Positions 50,418 through 59,993 of a stretch of DNA of 64,000 nt are shown here, one piece after another. Made by a program: the position numbers and the translations under genes. Source of the DNA: JADGNZ01 sp963715895 (GTDB taxonomy: Bacteria > Acidobacteriota > Thermoanaerobaculia > Gp7-AA8); the NCBI GenBank assembly GCA_963715895.1, contig OY970284.1, forward strand, positions 4,154,001 to 4,218,000, written 5' to 3'. Position 1 is the first letter of the stretch. Each line of letters begins with the position of its first letter. The notes below the pieces were generated by a model. It saw only the letters and a list, made by a program, of their open reading frames with translations. It searched no databases and had not been told where the DNA came from.

Positions 50418-51929
50418 TCACCCCCGCGTGATGATCTCTTTCAGCATCGTGTCCTGAAGCTGGTACACGGCGTAGACGCCGACGTGGTAGCGGTTGAAGA
50501 TGAAGGAGAAAGCGTAGATCCGGCCGCTGCCGCCGCGGACGTAGCCGGACAGGCCGACCACGCCGACGATGTAACCCGTCTTCGCGTAGACCTGCCGGGC
50601 GTATGGCGCGGTGCGCAGGCGATGGCCGAACTTCGAATCAGGGTCGCCCGAGTACGGCAGCGAGCTGACGAAGTCCTCGCGGTATGGGCTCTTCCACATA
50701 TAGCGCAGCAGGTGGACGAATGCATTGGCCGAGGCACGGTTGTCACGCGACATCCCCGAGCCGTCGGCCTGGTGATACTCGTTGGATGGCACGCCGAGCT
50801 TGCCGGTCAGCCACTCCGTCACGGCGCCGGTCCCGGCCCCCCACGTCCCCTCTTTCTTCGTCTCCGCGCCGATGATCTTCACGAGCTCCTCGGCGTAGTG
50901 ATTCTGGCTCTTCTTGTTGATGACATCGACGACGATGTTGAGCGGCGTGGTGTGCTGCGATACCGCCTTCCAGTCCGGCCGGTCGTCCCGCGGCGTGACG
51001 ATGATCTGTCCCTGCACGTTGATCCCGTTGCGGACGAAGGTCTCGTGCGTCACGGTGGCGAAATACTGCACCGGGTTCTCGACGGTGACGAACACCTCGG
51101 TGATGCCGGTGCGTGACGGCGTGCCGCCGCGGACGACGATCGTGTTCGAGTTGCGGGAGCGCGAGATGAATGGCAGGCCGTGGCCGGTGATGCACGACGT
51201 GTCGAGCTGCAGGTAGGAGGTTGGCGGCTCGAACTGGACCAGGCAGGCCTTCCCCGGGCGCGTCGGCGCCACGCGCACCTGCACGCAGTTCTCCTGCAGC
51301 GAGAACGACGACACCGGCGCCTCATACCAGTTGATGAGCTGATTGACCGGCCAGGAGGGGTGGATGTACTCGGTGTCCATGTAGCCGTACTCGAAGATAA
51401 GATTGCCGTGGATGGTCTTTACACCGGCGCGCTTGAGGTCCGTCGCCCATTCGTCGATGACCGCCGTGGCATGACCGTCATGAAATCGTCCGCCGATGGT
51501 CGGATCGCCGCGCCCGACGACTTTCACGTCGCCGTTCAGCGTGCCGCTGGCGTCGGCGGTTCCACGCATGAAGACGGTGGTGGTGACCTGGAAGTCCGGA
51601 TGGAGCAGATCGATGGCCGAGGCGGTGGTGAAGAGCTTCATGTTGGAGGCTGGGGCCAGCGGCATGTCCGGATTGCGCTCGGCCACGACGGTGCCGGTAT
51701 CGACGTCGACGACCTGAAGGGTGACGTCCGAGCTGCGGGCCACCGAGCCGTTCATGAGCGAGCTGATGCGCTCGGAGAGGGTCGTGCCGGTCGCCGCATC
51801 CGCCGGCACTGCCGGGGCGGCATTCCGCGAGCGCGATTTCCCGCGGCGACGCTTCGCGGCATCGGCGATGGGAGTGAGAAGAACCAGGATGAGCGCTATC
51901 GCCACGAACCGCGTACGTCGAACCGTCAT
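50418..51929 (-). CDS. dacB: D-alanyl-D-alanine carboxypeptidase/endopeptidase (PBP4 type)
   Basis: 503 aa from ATG 51929; the longer frame runs into a family A repeat. Signal peptide followed by a basic stretch (KRRRGKSRSRN). Class C penicillin-binding motifs are complete: SxxK in ASNMKLF, SxN in KSQNHYAEEL and KTG in AKTGYIVG. A large insertion domain separates the first two motifs, as in PBP4. It trims or cleaves peptidoglycan cross-links in the periplasm. Confidence 0.92.
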   Translation of the reverse strand: MTVRRTRFVAIALILVLLTPIADAAKRRRGKSRSRNAAPAVPADAATGTTLSERISSLMNGSVARSSDVTLQVVDVDTGTVVAERNPDMPLAPASNMKLFTTASAIDLLHPDFQVTTTVFMRGTADASGTLNGDVKVVGRGDPTIGGRFHDGHATAVIDEWATDLKRAGVKTIHGNLIFEYGYMDTEYIHPSWPVNQLINWYEAPVSSFSLQENCVQVRVAPTRPGKACLVQFEPPTSYLQLDTSCITGHGLPFISRSRNSNTIVVRGGTPSRTGITEVFVTVENPVQYFATVTHETFVRNGINVQGQIIVTPRDDRPDWKAVSQHTTPLNIVVDVINKKSQNHYAEELVKIIGAETKKEGTWGAGTGAVTEWLTGKLGVPSNEYHQADGSGMSRDNRASANAFVHLLRYMWKSPYREDFVSSLPYSGDPDSKFGHRLRTAPYARQVYAKTGYIVGVVGLSGYVRGGSGRIYAFSFIFNRYHVGVYAVYQLQDTMLKEIITRG

Positions 51930-51953
51930 TAATCGGGGGAATCCTTTCTGGAC

Positions 51954-52082
51954 TGCGCTACGCGCGTTGTCGGTTATCGGTTGTCGGTTGTCTGCAAGCG
52001 CTCGCGCGTTGGTGATTCGCAAAGGCGACGCCAACCGCCGCAACAACCGATAACCGACAACCGATAACGCGCGAAGCGCCAG
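51954..52082. repeat. Dispersed inverted repeat, family A (copy 5)
   Basis: GCTACGCGCGTTGTCGGTTA and AACCGATAACGCGCGAAGCG arms with internal reiterations. It fills the gap between dacB and the MBL hydrolase gene. Confidence 0.9.
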
Positions 52083-52098
52083 ATCACCGAGCCGCAGC

Positions 52099-52956
52099 TT
52101 ACAGCCTCTGATACGGCTCCGGCAGTGCAAGGCGGATGCGCTCGCGCAGTACGGCTGGACAACGGCGGCGAATCTCATCATGAATCTCGCTTCGAGAATA
52201 ACGCCTGCTGAAGTGCGTGAGCACAATCGTTTCGTTTTCGAAACGTCCGGCGAAGGCGGCGATGTCGTCGAAGTGGATGTGGCGGTACTTCGCCGCCCGC
52301 TCCTGATGCCCCGTGGCGATGAACGAGCACTCGATCATCAGCACCTCGGATTTGAAGAGAGCCTCGTTCTGTTCGAGAATGCCCCGGTCGGTGTCGCCGG
52401 TGTAGAAGAGCATCGACCGCCGCCACTCCTCGGTCACGTTCACGCCGGAGAGCCGCAGCTCGGTAATCTGGCGCTCCTCGCGGCCGATGAATTCCTCCCG
52501 CAGCCGATGCCGCAGCTCGATGACCTCGTAGGCGTTCGCGGCGACGCGATGCGTGGCCCGATGTGCGCGCACTTCATGCGTCCTGCCGAGCGGTACGACG
52601 TCGCCGGCGGCGAGACCGATCACCTCCACTTCCTCGAACGAAGCGCCGGTGATCCGCTCGTAGATGGTCATGATCTCGCGCATCCCCTCGGCGGCGTCAG
52701 CCGGCACGTAGACCAGGCCGCCGGTCATCCGGTGCAGTTGCCGCTGTCCCGCATAGAACGGAATGCCGACGGCGTGGTCGAGATGGGCGTGCGTGACGAA
52801 GATGTGCGGCGTGGCGATGAGCTGATCGGGACAGCGTCCGATGTCGAACGCCGCATTTAGCTCCCGAACGCGAAACCACGTCTCATGCCCGGCGCGGGAA
52901 CGCCCCTCGATGTTGAAGTGCGGCGTGTCGATGGTGACGAAGTCTTTGTCGGTCAT
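52099..52956 (-). CDS. Metallo-beta-lactamase-fold hydrolase, RNase Z-like
   Basis: 285 aa. Metal-binding THAHLDHAVGIPFY matches the HxHxDH motif, and FYTGDTDRG, LMIECSFI and TIVLTHFSRRYS supply the later metal ligands and the RNase Z-like region. It resembles tRNase Z-like proteins found in bacteria and plants, but the exosite arm is not evident. It may process tRNA 3' ends or another RNA or nucleotide. Divergent from the CelD-like gene, with a family D repeat between. Confidence 0.85.
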   Translation of the reverse strand: MTDKDFVTIDTPHFNIEGRSRAGHETWFRVRELNAAFDIGRCPDQLIATPHIFVTHAHLDHAVGIPFYAGQRQLHRMTGGLVYVPADAAEGMREIMTIYERITGASFEEVEVIGLAAGDVVPLGRTHEVRAHRATHRVAANAYEVIELRHRLREEFIGREERQITELRLSGVNVTEEWRRSMLFYTGDTDRGILEQNEALFKSEVLMIECSFIATGHQERAAKYRHIHFDDIAAFAGRFENETIVLTHFSRRYSRSEIHDEIRRRCPAVLRERIRLALPEPYQRL

Positions 52957-52967
52957 GAGAGGCAGTA

Positions 52968-53045
52968 GATTAGTGGATTAGTTGATCAGTGGATTCGCCG
53001 GCTCTCGCAATCCACGAATCTACTGATCCACGAATCTGCTCTCCC
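52968..53045. repeat. Dispersed inverted repeat, family D (copy 2)
   Basis: TAGATTAGTGGATTAGTTGATC and ATCCACGAATCTACTGATCC arms. Same words as 19.68-19.80 kb. It occupies the divergent promoter region. Confidence 0.8.
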
Positions 53046-53067
53046 CGCGTACAATCCGCCGCCGCCC

Positions 53068-54030
53068 ATGTCCACCGAAGTGATCACCAATCCGGAAACT
53101 CTTACCGCCCTCGAAGCCGAATGGCTCGATCTCAGCCGGAGAACGCCGGGCGCGACGCCGTTCCAGACGCCGATGTGGCTCCTGCCGTGGTGGCGCGCCT
53201 TCGGATCGAACGATCTGGCTGTGATCGCCGCCCGCGGCGAAGGGGGTCTCGAGGCGCTGGCCCCGCTTTACATCATCCGCGACGACGATTCCGACGAGTC
53301 GCTCGGCGCCTTCCTCGGCACGGGCGTCAGCGATCATCTCGACGTCCTCGGCGATGCCTCCCTCATCATCGGCGAGATGTCGCGGCTCCCCTGCCAGATG
53401 TGGGACCTGCAGCAATTGCCGGCATCGTCGTCGATGCTGCGCGTCTCCCTGCCGGACGGCTGGTCCGACAATGCCGAGGATCAGGAGGCGTGTCCTGTGC
53501 TCGCACTCCCGCCCGAGTTCGAGAGCCTCACGTCGACGCACTTTCGAAAAAAGATCCGCTACTACCGTCGCTCGCTGGAGAAGCTCGGCGAGGTCCGCAT
53601 CGAAATACCAACGCAAGAAACCCTCGACGATCTCCTCACCGCGCTCTTCGACCTCCACGCCGCTCGCTGGGCACGCCGCGATCTCCCCGGACTCCTCGCT
53701 GACGACGCCAGCCGGCAGTTCCATCGCGAAGTCGCTCGCGGGATGCTGGACGCCGGGATGCTGCGCATGTACGCCACCCGCTGCAACGATCGCATCGTGG
53801 CGGTCTTTTACGGCTACGCCTTCCAGGGGACGGTCTACTACTACCTGAGTGGCTACGACCCGGAGCTGGAGAAGCTCTCCATCGGCACGATCATCGTGGC
53901 GCACGCCGTCGAGCAGGCGATCCGCGATGGCGCCACATCCTTCGACTTCCTCCGCGGCGCCGAGGAGTACAAGTACTCCTGGGGAGCAACGGATCGGATG
54001 AACCGGAGACGGCAGTTGTTCCCGGGGTGA
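53068..54030 (+). CDS. CelD/BcsL-type GNAT acyltransferase
   Basis: 320 aa of the Acetyltransf_6 family (FemAB-like double GNAT fold). N-terminal FQTPMWLLPWWRAFG and the C-terminal VFYGYAFQGTVYYYLSGYDPELEKLSIGTIIVAHAVEQAI...FDFLRGAEEYKYSWGA are diagnostic. Members add acyl groups in exopolysaccharide or cellulose synthesis; no such cluster lies here. The protein is cytoplasmic. A family I repeat follows its stop at once. Confidence 0.82.
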   Translation: MSTEVITNPETLTALEAEWLDLSRRTPGATPFQTPMWLLPWWRAFGSNDLAVIAARGEGGLEALAPLYIIRDDDSDESLGAFLGTGVSDHLDVLGDASLIIGEMSRLPCQMWDLQQLPASSSMLRVSLPDGWSDNAEDQEACPVLALPPEFESLTSTHFRKKIRYYRRSLEKLGEVRIEIPTQETLDDLLTALFDLHAARWARRDLPGLLADDASRQFHREVARGMLDAGMLRMYATRCNDRIVAVFYGYAFQGTVYYYLSGYDPELEKLSIGTIIVAHAVEQAIRDGATSFDFLRGAEEYKYSWGATDRMNRRRQLFPG

Positions 54031-54140
54031 GAGCGGGGTCTCGCGGTCGCGGGGTTGCGAGGTCTCGGGGTGTTCACTTGCAATCGCGGCGTGTGAGGCC
54101 GAACACCGCGAGACCGCGAGACCCCGAGACCCCGCTCGGA
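54031..54140. repeat. Intergenic inverted repeat, family I
   Basis: GGGGTCTCGCGGTCGCGGGG...TCTCGGGGTG faces CACCGCGAGACCGCGAGACC...GACCCCG. Repeated seven- to eight-base words (CGAGACC/GGTCTCG) make several alternative stems. Single copy in the window. Confidence 0.8.
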
Positions 54141-54184
54141 ATGACAAATCCCCTATTTCGTTTAGGATTCCGCGTCGTTCGTAC

Positions 54185-54259
<75 letters not shown>

Positions 54260-54324
54260 GCGCGCCACCATCTCCTGACAAATCAAGATAGCGCGGACGT
54301 CGCGGGCGGTGCGATCATGGCCTC

Positions 54325-55569
54325 ATGACTCACATGACGATCGACACCGGCAACACCGGCTTCATGCTCTTGTGCTCCAGCCTGGTCATGCTCATGACGC
54401 CGGGGCTGGCTTTCTTCTACGGCGGACTGGTGGGTCGCCGGAATGTGCTGTCGATCATGATGCAGAGCTTCGTTTCCATGGGCTGGACGACGGTGCTCTG
54501 GTGGGCGTTCGGCTTCTCGATGTGCTTCAGCGGCAATCTGAAAAGCGGAACCGATCTTGGCGGCGTCATCGGCAACTTCCACTGGGCGTTCCTCTCGGGG
54601 ATCACGCTGGACATGCCCTCCCCGATCAATGCCACCATCCCGATGATCGTCTTCTGCGCGTACCAGATGATGTTCGCCATCATCACGCCCGCGCTCATCA
54701 CGGGAGCGTTCGCCAATCGTGTGATGTTCAAGGCCTACATGCTCTTTCTCACCTTCTGGCTGATCTTCGTCTACTTCCCATTCGTGCACATGATCTGGGG
54801 CGGCGGAATCCTGGCCAGTTGGGGCGTGCTCGATTTCGCGGGGGGAATCGTGGTGCACAACATCGCCGGCATCGCCGCCCTCGCCTCCGTTCTGTACGTC
54901 GGCAAGCGCAAGGTCGAAGACCGCGGGCCGCACTCCATCCCGCTGGTGGCCCTCGGCACCGGCCTCCTATGGTTCGGGTGGTACGGGTTCAATGCCGGAA
55001 GCGAGTTCCGTGTCGACTCGGTCACGGCCGTGGCCTTTCTGAACACCGACATCGCCGCTAGTTTCGCGGCCATCGCCTGGCTCTGTCTCGACTGGCGGAA
55101 GTTCCGGAAGCCGCGCTTCCTCGGACTTCTGACCGGTGCGGTGGCCGGCCTGGCCACCATCACGCCGGCGGCGGGATACGTCTCCCCGGCCACTGCCTGT
55201 CTCATCGGACTCATCGCCGGCGGCGTCTGCTTCTACGCCGTGGAGCTGAAGAACAAGCTGCAGTGGGACGACGCGCTCGACGTCTGGGGTGTCCATGGCG
55301 TCGGCGGCTTCCTCGGCATCGTCCTCTGCGGCATCTTCGCCACGACGGTGTTCAACCCCGCCGGCGTCGACGGCCTCCTGCGCGGGAACTCTCATTTCTT
55401 CCTCGTGGAGCTGGGCGCCGTAGCCATCTCCTCGGCCTGGGCCTTCCTCTTCACCTACGGAATGCTCTGGCTGATCGACCGGATCACACCGGTGAAGGTC
55501 CAGGACGCTCACGAAGCCGACCTCGACCTGTCCCTGCACGGCGAGACGGCGTACCTCGAGGGGATCTGA
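54325..55569 (+). CDS. amt: Ammonium transporter, Amt family
   Basis: 414 aa, eleven predicted helices. GLAFFYGGLVGRRN near the N-terminus, the first pore histidine in GGIVVHNIAG and the second in DDALDVWGVHGVGGFLG are present. It conducts ammonium or ammonia across the inner membrane. No PII gene (glnK) is adjacent. The first pore loop reads HNIAG where HINAG is usual. An in-frame decayed copy of its own 3' end begins right after the stop codon. Confidence 0.95.
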   Translation: MTHMTIDTGNTGFMLLCSSLVMLMTPGLAFFYGGLVGRRNVLSIMMQSFVSMGWTTVLWWAFGFSMCFSGNLKSGTDLGGVIGNFHWAFLSGITLDMPSPINATIPMIVFCAYQMMFAIITPALITGAFANRVMFKAYMLFLTFWLIFVYFPFVHMIWGGGILASWGVLDFAGGIVVHNIAGIAALASVLYVGKRKVEDRGPHSIPLVALGTGLLWFGWYGFNAGSEFRVDSVTAVAFLNTDIAASFAAIAWLCLDWRKFRKPRFLGLLTGAVAGLATITPAAGYVSPATACLIGLIAGGVCFYAVELKNKLQWDDALDVWGVHGVGGFLGIVLCGIFATTVFNPAGVDGLLRGNSHFFLVELGAVAISSAWAFLFTYGMLWLIDRITPVKVQDAHEADLDLSLHGETAYLEGI

Positions 55570-55737
55570 CCCGACGGGCCGGATGATGGCCTGCTGCGCG
55601 GGAACCCTCACTTCTTCTCCGCGAAGATGATTGCCCTTGCCATCTCCTCGGCCCGAGCGCTCCTCTTCACCACGGAATTCTGGCTGATCGACCGGATCTC
55701 ACCGGTAGGGTTCAGAACGACCCTGGGAATGATGTGA
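55570..55737 (+). pseudogene. Decayed tandem copy of the amt 3' end
   Basis: The 56 codons after the amt stop stay in the same frame and read DGLLRGNPHFFSAK...AISSARALLFTTEFWLIDRISPV, an imperfect copy of amt residues about 350-395 (DGLLRGNSHFF...WLIDRITPV), with one codon deleted. At DNA level identity is high in blocks (for example TGGCTGATCGACCGGATC). It has its own TGA. It is either a relic of a tandem duplication or an extension made only by stop readthrough. Confidence 0.8.
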
Positions 55738-55868
55738 CCACAGTGCGCCTCGGAAAACGCGGGGTGCGGCCGTCTCTTCCCAGGGTGCCCGGGACGACGT
55801 TGGGAAAATCTATGTTCCTGTCACTCCCTAGATTTACACAACCACTTGAATCACGCGAGGTGAAAACC

Positions 55869-58800
55869 ATGGCGACGCACCCGCTGTCGTTCTCTGAAGT
55901 TCTGGAGGATGAGTACAAGTACTTCTACGGCAGAGTCCCGTATGAGGCGATTGAGTTCAATCGGAAACAGATTCGCGAGATCGGCGACCTGGCCCGGCGC
56001 CTCGATCTCGTTCTGAAGCAGCCCGGAACGTCGCGATGGCATCTTCTAGCACAGCAGGCGTCGAAGTCGCCACGATTCAAGAGCGAGCCCGAGGAGGCAA
56101 TCCTCGACGGCTTGAAGCTGATGCTCGCGGATGACAACCTTCTGAACACGCTTCTTCGTCACGACGACGCCATCGTCCAGCAGATAGCTAACACCGTCGT
56201 CTGGCGTGGCCTTCTTCGGGTTCCGGTGGCCCGGCGGCTACTCCTGATCGAGGACAAGCTTGCTCCAGTGATTGACAGCGACCCCGACTTTGTCGACTGT
56301 TTCGCGGGCGGGTCAGCAGCCATCCGCCTTCTTCTCGCTGAGAAAATGGGGCCGGCGTTCAAGAGGTATCCGGCTCTGCTCAGCGCCATCGCTGACGACC
56401 CGGAGCTGGAGTACCTATTAGTTACTGACGGTGAGGTGCCGGCCAAAGCTCGCCGAGACCTCCTGCGAGAGTTCTTCGCCAGCGAACCTCGAAAAGGGAT
56501 ATTGGAGTGGATCAGGGCACATGGTCCCCGGCGGTTCCGCCGCAAAGCGTGGGAGGGGCGTTCTGCCGATCTGACCACGACCTCGTACCACAGCAGCGCT
56601 CTACTGAAAATCATAGGCGGCTCAGACGGATCTGCGCCGGGTCAGGCGCAGGCGATACCGTCCGAGAACCTATCGCGATTCAACGCAATCCTCATCGAAA
56701 CCGTGTATGCCAGCTATATCTCCGATGGCCAAACCATGCGCGCCCTCTACGCCGCAATCCACAAGCAAGAAACCGCTGCACTTTGCCTCTCCGGCGGTGG
56801 CATCCGCAGTGCGACGTTCAATCTCGGCATCCTCCAAGGTCTGGCCGATCACAGGATGCTCAATCGCCTGCACTACATCTCCACGGTGTCCGGCGGGGGC
56901 TACATCGGGAGTTGGTTGTCGTCGTGGATGCGCCGTCATCACGAGGGGGCGATAGGCGTGGCGAAAGATCTCTCGCGACAGCCATCCGATCCTTTGGAAC
57001 CGGAAGTCAAACCGATCCAATATCTTCGCGAGTACAGCGCATACCTGGCACCTCGTGCGACGGCATTCTCTCTCGACAGCTGGACGCTGGTGGCGACCTA
57101 CGTCCGCAACCTGCTACTCAATTGGACAATGTTGATCCCGGCGCTCGCTGCCGCGTTGGTTGTCCCGCGGATGTTCGAGGCGTTTATCCGGGCAGGAATG
57201 CCTTGGGCTGCGGCATGGGCCGGTTGGGGGGCCGTCGCGCTTGCGGTGTTCGCAGTCATCGTGGTGGGGATGGTGCGGCCGGTGACGAATCTACCTGTGA
57301 GCGAAGCGGATCGCGCCTTCCGACAACGCGCCCTTTTCTTCTGGTTCGCGCCACTTGCATCCAGCGGATTTTTGTTCTGCATTTATTGGTCTTGCCCCTA
57401 CAACGTCTTCTACGGAAACCCTGAGCTCCTCGTGCTTGTTTTCGCAGCCGGCAGCTCCATCGGCGCCGTTGTGTTCGCTTTTCGCCGTTCGCGATCCGAG
57501 GTGGGGCCAGTCATGCCGGCCAAGACTAGATGGGCGAAGGTAAAGGCCTTCCTCGCGCCCTTAACCAACCTTCGTGCATTTGGAAAACGAGCCGGCTCGG
57601 AACTTGTTTTTGCCTTGGTTGCAGGCGGAATCTCTGGATGGCTACTCCATTTTGCTTTCAGCCGCCTGTTCCCACCCCCCATCCTCAGCAAGGACGCGTG
57701 GCTCGAGGTGTACGTCTGCCTGGGCGTACCGCTCTACCTGCTGATTTTCTTCATCGAAGCAACCCTGCTAGTTGGTTTCACGACCCTTTGGTCCAAGGAC
57801 TACGACCGCGAGTGGTGGGCACGCGGCGCCGCCGCGGTGTTTGTCTACAACAGCATTCATGTGCTAGGGACGTTTGCGGTTGTGATCCTGCCAGTCCTGC
57901 TCTTTAACTTCCCCGAATTCATCGCGCCGATCGGCGGAATCTCCGGTGCCGGAGGCTGGCTGCTGTCCAGGATGGAGAGGAACAGCCGCCCATCACCCGA
58001 CGCCGAGCGGACAGGTTCGCGATGGCTGATGCCGGTGTTGCGCGTGGCCGCAGCGGTTGCCCTGCTCTTCTTTGTAGCGCTCATTTCCATCGCCACCTCG
58101 AAAACTCTTGGATGGATGAACAACCGCTCGCTCCCCGGATGGCTCATGCAGCCGCAAACCATTCACAGCCAGACTCTGCCGCTCCGTTACGTGTCCGGAC
58201 AGCTTCTCGGTTGGCAAAAAGATCTCATCGGTCCGCTCAAGCACTTCGCGGCGCTGTTTGAATACGTACCCGGCCCCGGCCCCAAGATCATGTTCGGGCA
58301 CATTCATCCGAACCCCTCGTCAAGCGTCTACTTCCAAGCACTTCGCGACACGCGTGTTGCGAGTCTTTTGATGTTTACGTTAATCGCGTCGATCATCGCG
58401 ATTCTGATGTCGGCTTTGCTGAACGTGAACGTCTACTCGATGCACAGCATGTATCGGAACCGGCTCATTCGCGCTTACCTGGGTGCTTCGCGATGGCAGC
58501 GACGCCCCGATCCGTTTACCGGCTTCGACCCGCGTGACAACATCGAAATGTGGAAGCTACGGCCACAGCTTATCTGGCCGACATCATTCATCGATTTCAC
58601 GGGATTTGCCTTGGACCTTGCTACTGAACAGTGGTGGATCGACCCTCTGATCAGGTGCGCGGCTGTCGTCACGGCGCGGCCGATGCTTGCGACCTACAAC
58701 GCGGCGAGCGCGCCGGCGCGGCTTGCGATAGAGAACGATACGCGGGTGGCCGTCGCCGACGCTGTCAATGAGCTCATGCGTACGCGCGACCTCAAGCACA

Positions 58801-59978
58801 ACATAGAGGCTCCATCGACGCTTGATCTCCTCGACGTCAACCGCGCCTACCTGGAGTATCGATTCGAGTCGCTGCGAAAACGCGACCAGGTCGAGAGACT
58901 TGACACCACACGCGAACCGCTCGCCATACCGCGCGTAAAAGGGATGCCGAAAGGCCTGCGCAATAAGACCCCTACGGATGTTCGATCCGGACCACCTCTG
59001 CACGTTCTGAACACTGCGCTCAACCTCGTGGGCGGCGACAACCTCGCCTGGCAGGAACGAAAGGCCGCATCGTTCACGGTGACGCCACTACACGCAGGCA
59101 GCCGCATCCTCGCCTACCGCGACAGCGCCGAATACGCCAAGGGAATCTCACTCGGGACGACGATGGCGATTTCGGGAGCCGCGGTCAGCCCGAATCGAGG
59201 GATGCTCTCCTCACCGACGTTCACTTTCCTCATGACACTCTTCAACGCGCGATTAGGTTGGTGGCTTGGCAATCCCGCCATGCCGAAGTACGCGGCCGAA
59301 TCGCCGACTGTGAGCATTCTCAGCCTTCTTCGCGAAGCGCTCGGCCGGACCGACAAGAGTCATCCATACGTGCATCTCTCCGACGGCGGTCATTTCGACA
59401 ATCTCGGTCTCTATGAAATGGTTTTGAGGCGCTGCAAGTACATCATCGTTTGCGATGCGACCGCCGACAGCGGTTTCGGCTTCAGCGACCTTGCCAACGC
59501 AGTGCGAAAGGTGCGCATTGACCTTGGCATATCGATCGAGCCGCTGGTGACAAAGTACGTAGGCCCCCAAAAAGATGAGCGCTTCGCCCGCTATTGCGCT
59601 TTCGGCCTCATTCGCTATCAGGATGTCGATGGAGGCGACGCGCTGGGCTATCTTCTCTACATCAAACCTTGTGTTCTGTCTGACTGTCCGGCAGACGTTC
59701 GCAATTATGCCAAAGAGCATCAGACCTTCCCGCACGAGACAACAGTCGATCAGTTTTTCTCAGAGTCGCAATTCGAGAGCTATCGCGCGCTCGGTCGCCA
59801 CATGATCGGCCGCATGTGCGGTGACCAACTGGATCGCAATGCCTGCGTTGCCGCTAATGTCCCTGTCTTCTTCGCAAATGCGTGGGCGTATGTGCACGGT
59901 GAGACGCCGCCGAGCGGCGATTCTCCAGTGGGCACGATCAGCGACATCGTGAGGTGGATGCAGTCGAATATGCGCTGA
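55869..59978 (+). CDS. Giant membrane patatin-like phospholipase
   Basis: 1369 aa from ATG 55869 (GAGGTG upstream). N-terminal helical region (1-290); patatin oxyanion loop LCLSGGGIRSATFNLG near residue 309; nucleophile Ser341 in TVSGGGYIGSW; then eight or nine membrane helices between about 400 and 870; soluble C-terminal part with the dyad Asp1172 in LSDGGHFDNLGLYEM. The catalytic Ser and Asp are about 830 residues apart, so the membrane region is inserted into the patatin fold. It probably hydrolyses membrane acyl lipids. Base composition looks less G+C-rich than its neighbours. Confidence 0.85.
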   Translation: MATHPLSFSEVLEDEYKYFYGRVPYEAIEFNRKQIREIGDLARRLDLVLKQPGTSRWHLLAQQASKSPRFKSEPEEAILDGLKLMLADDNLLNTLLRHDDAIVQQIANTVVWRGLLRVPVARRLLLIEDKLAPVIDSDPDFVDCFAGGSAAIRLLLAEKMGPAFKRYPALLSAIADDPELEYLLVTDGEVPAKARRDLLREFFASEPRKGILEWIRAHGPRRFRRKAWEGRSADLTTTSYHSSALLKIIGGSDGSAPGQAQAIPSENLSRFNAILIETVYASYISDGQTMRALYAAIHKQETAALCLSGGGIRSATFNLGILQGLADHRMLNRLHYISTVSGGGYIGSWLSSWMRRHHEGAIGVAKDLSRQPSDPLEPEVKPIQYLREYSAYLAPRATAFSLDSWTLVATYVRNLLLNWTMLIPALAAALVVPRMFEAFIRAGMPWAAAWAGWGAVALAVFAVIVVGMVRPVTNLPVSEADRAFRQRALFFWFAPLASSGFLFCIYWSCPYNVFYGNPELLVLVFAAGSSIGAVVFAFRRSRSEVGPVMPAKTRWAKVKAFLAPLTNLRAFGKRAGSELVFALVAGGISGWLLHFAFSRLFPPPILSKDAWLEVYVCLGVPLYLLIFFIEATLLVGFTTLWSKDYDREWWARGAAAVFVYNSIHVLGTFAVVILPVLLFNFPEFIAPIGGISGAGGWLLSRMERNSRPSPDAERTGSRWLMPVLRVAAAVALLFFVALISIATSKTLGWMNNRSLPGWLMQPQTIHSQTLPLRYVSGQLLGWQKDLIGPLKHFAALFEYVPGPGPKIMFGHIHPNPSSSVYFQALRDTRVASLLMFTLIASIIAILMSALLNVNVYSMHSMYRNRLIRAYLGASRWQRRPDPFTGFDPRDNIEMWKLRPQLIWPTSFIDFTGFALDLATEQWWIDPLIRCAAVVTARPMLATYNAASAPARLAIENDTRVAVADAVNELMRTRDLKHNIEAPSTLDLLDVNRAYLEYRFESLRKRDQVERLDTTREPLAIPRVKGMPKGLRNKTPTDVRSGPPLHVLNTALNLVGGDNLAWQERKAASFTVTPLHAGSRILAYRDSAEYAKGISLGTTMAISGAAVSPNRGMLSSPTFTFLMTLFNARLGWWLGNPAMPKYAAESPTVSILSLLREALGRTDKSHPYVHLSDGGHFDNLGLYEMVLRRCKYIIVCDATADSGFGFSDLANAVRKVRIDLGISIEPLVTKYVGPQKDERFARYCAFGLIRYQDVDGGDALGYLLYIKPCVLSDCPADVRNYAKEHQTFPHETTVDQFFSESQFESYRALGRHMIGRMCGDQLDRNACVAANVPVFFANAWAYVHGETPPSGDSPVGTISDIVRWMQSNMR

Positions 59979-59993
59979 AGGGAACGGTCAATG

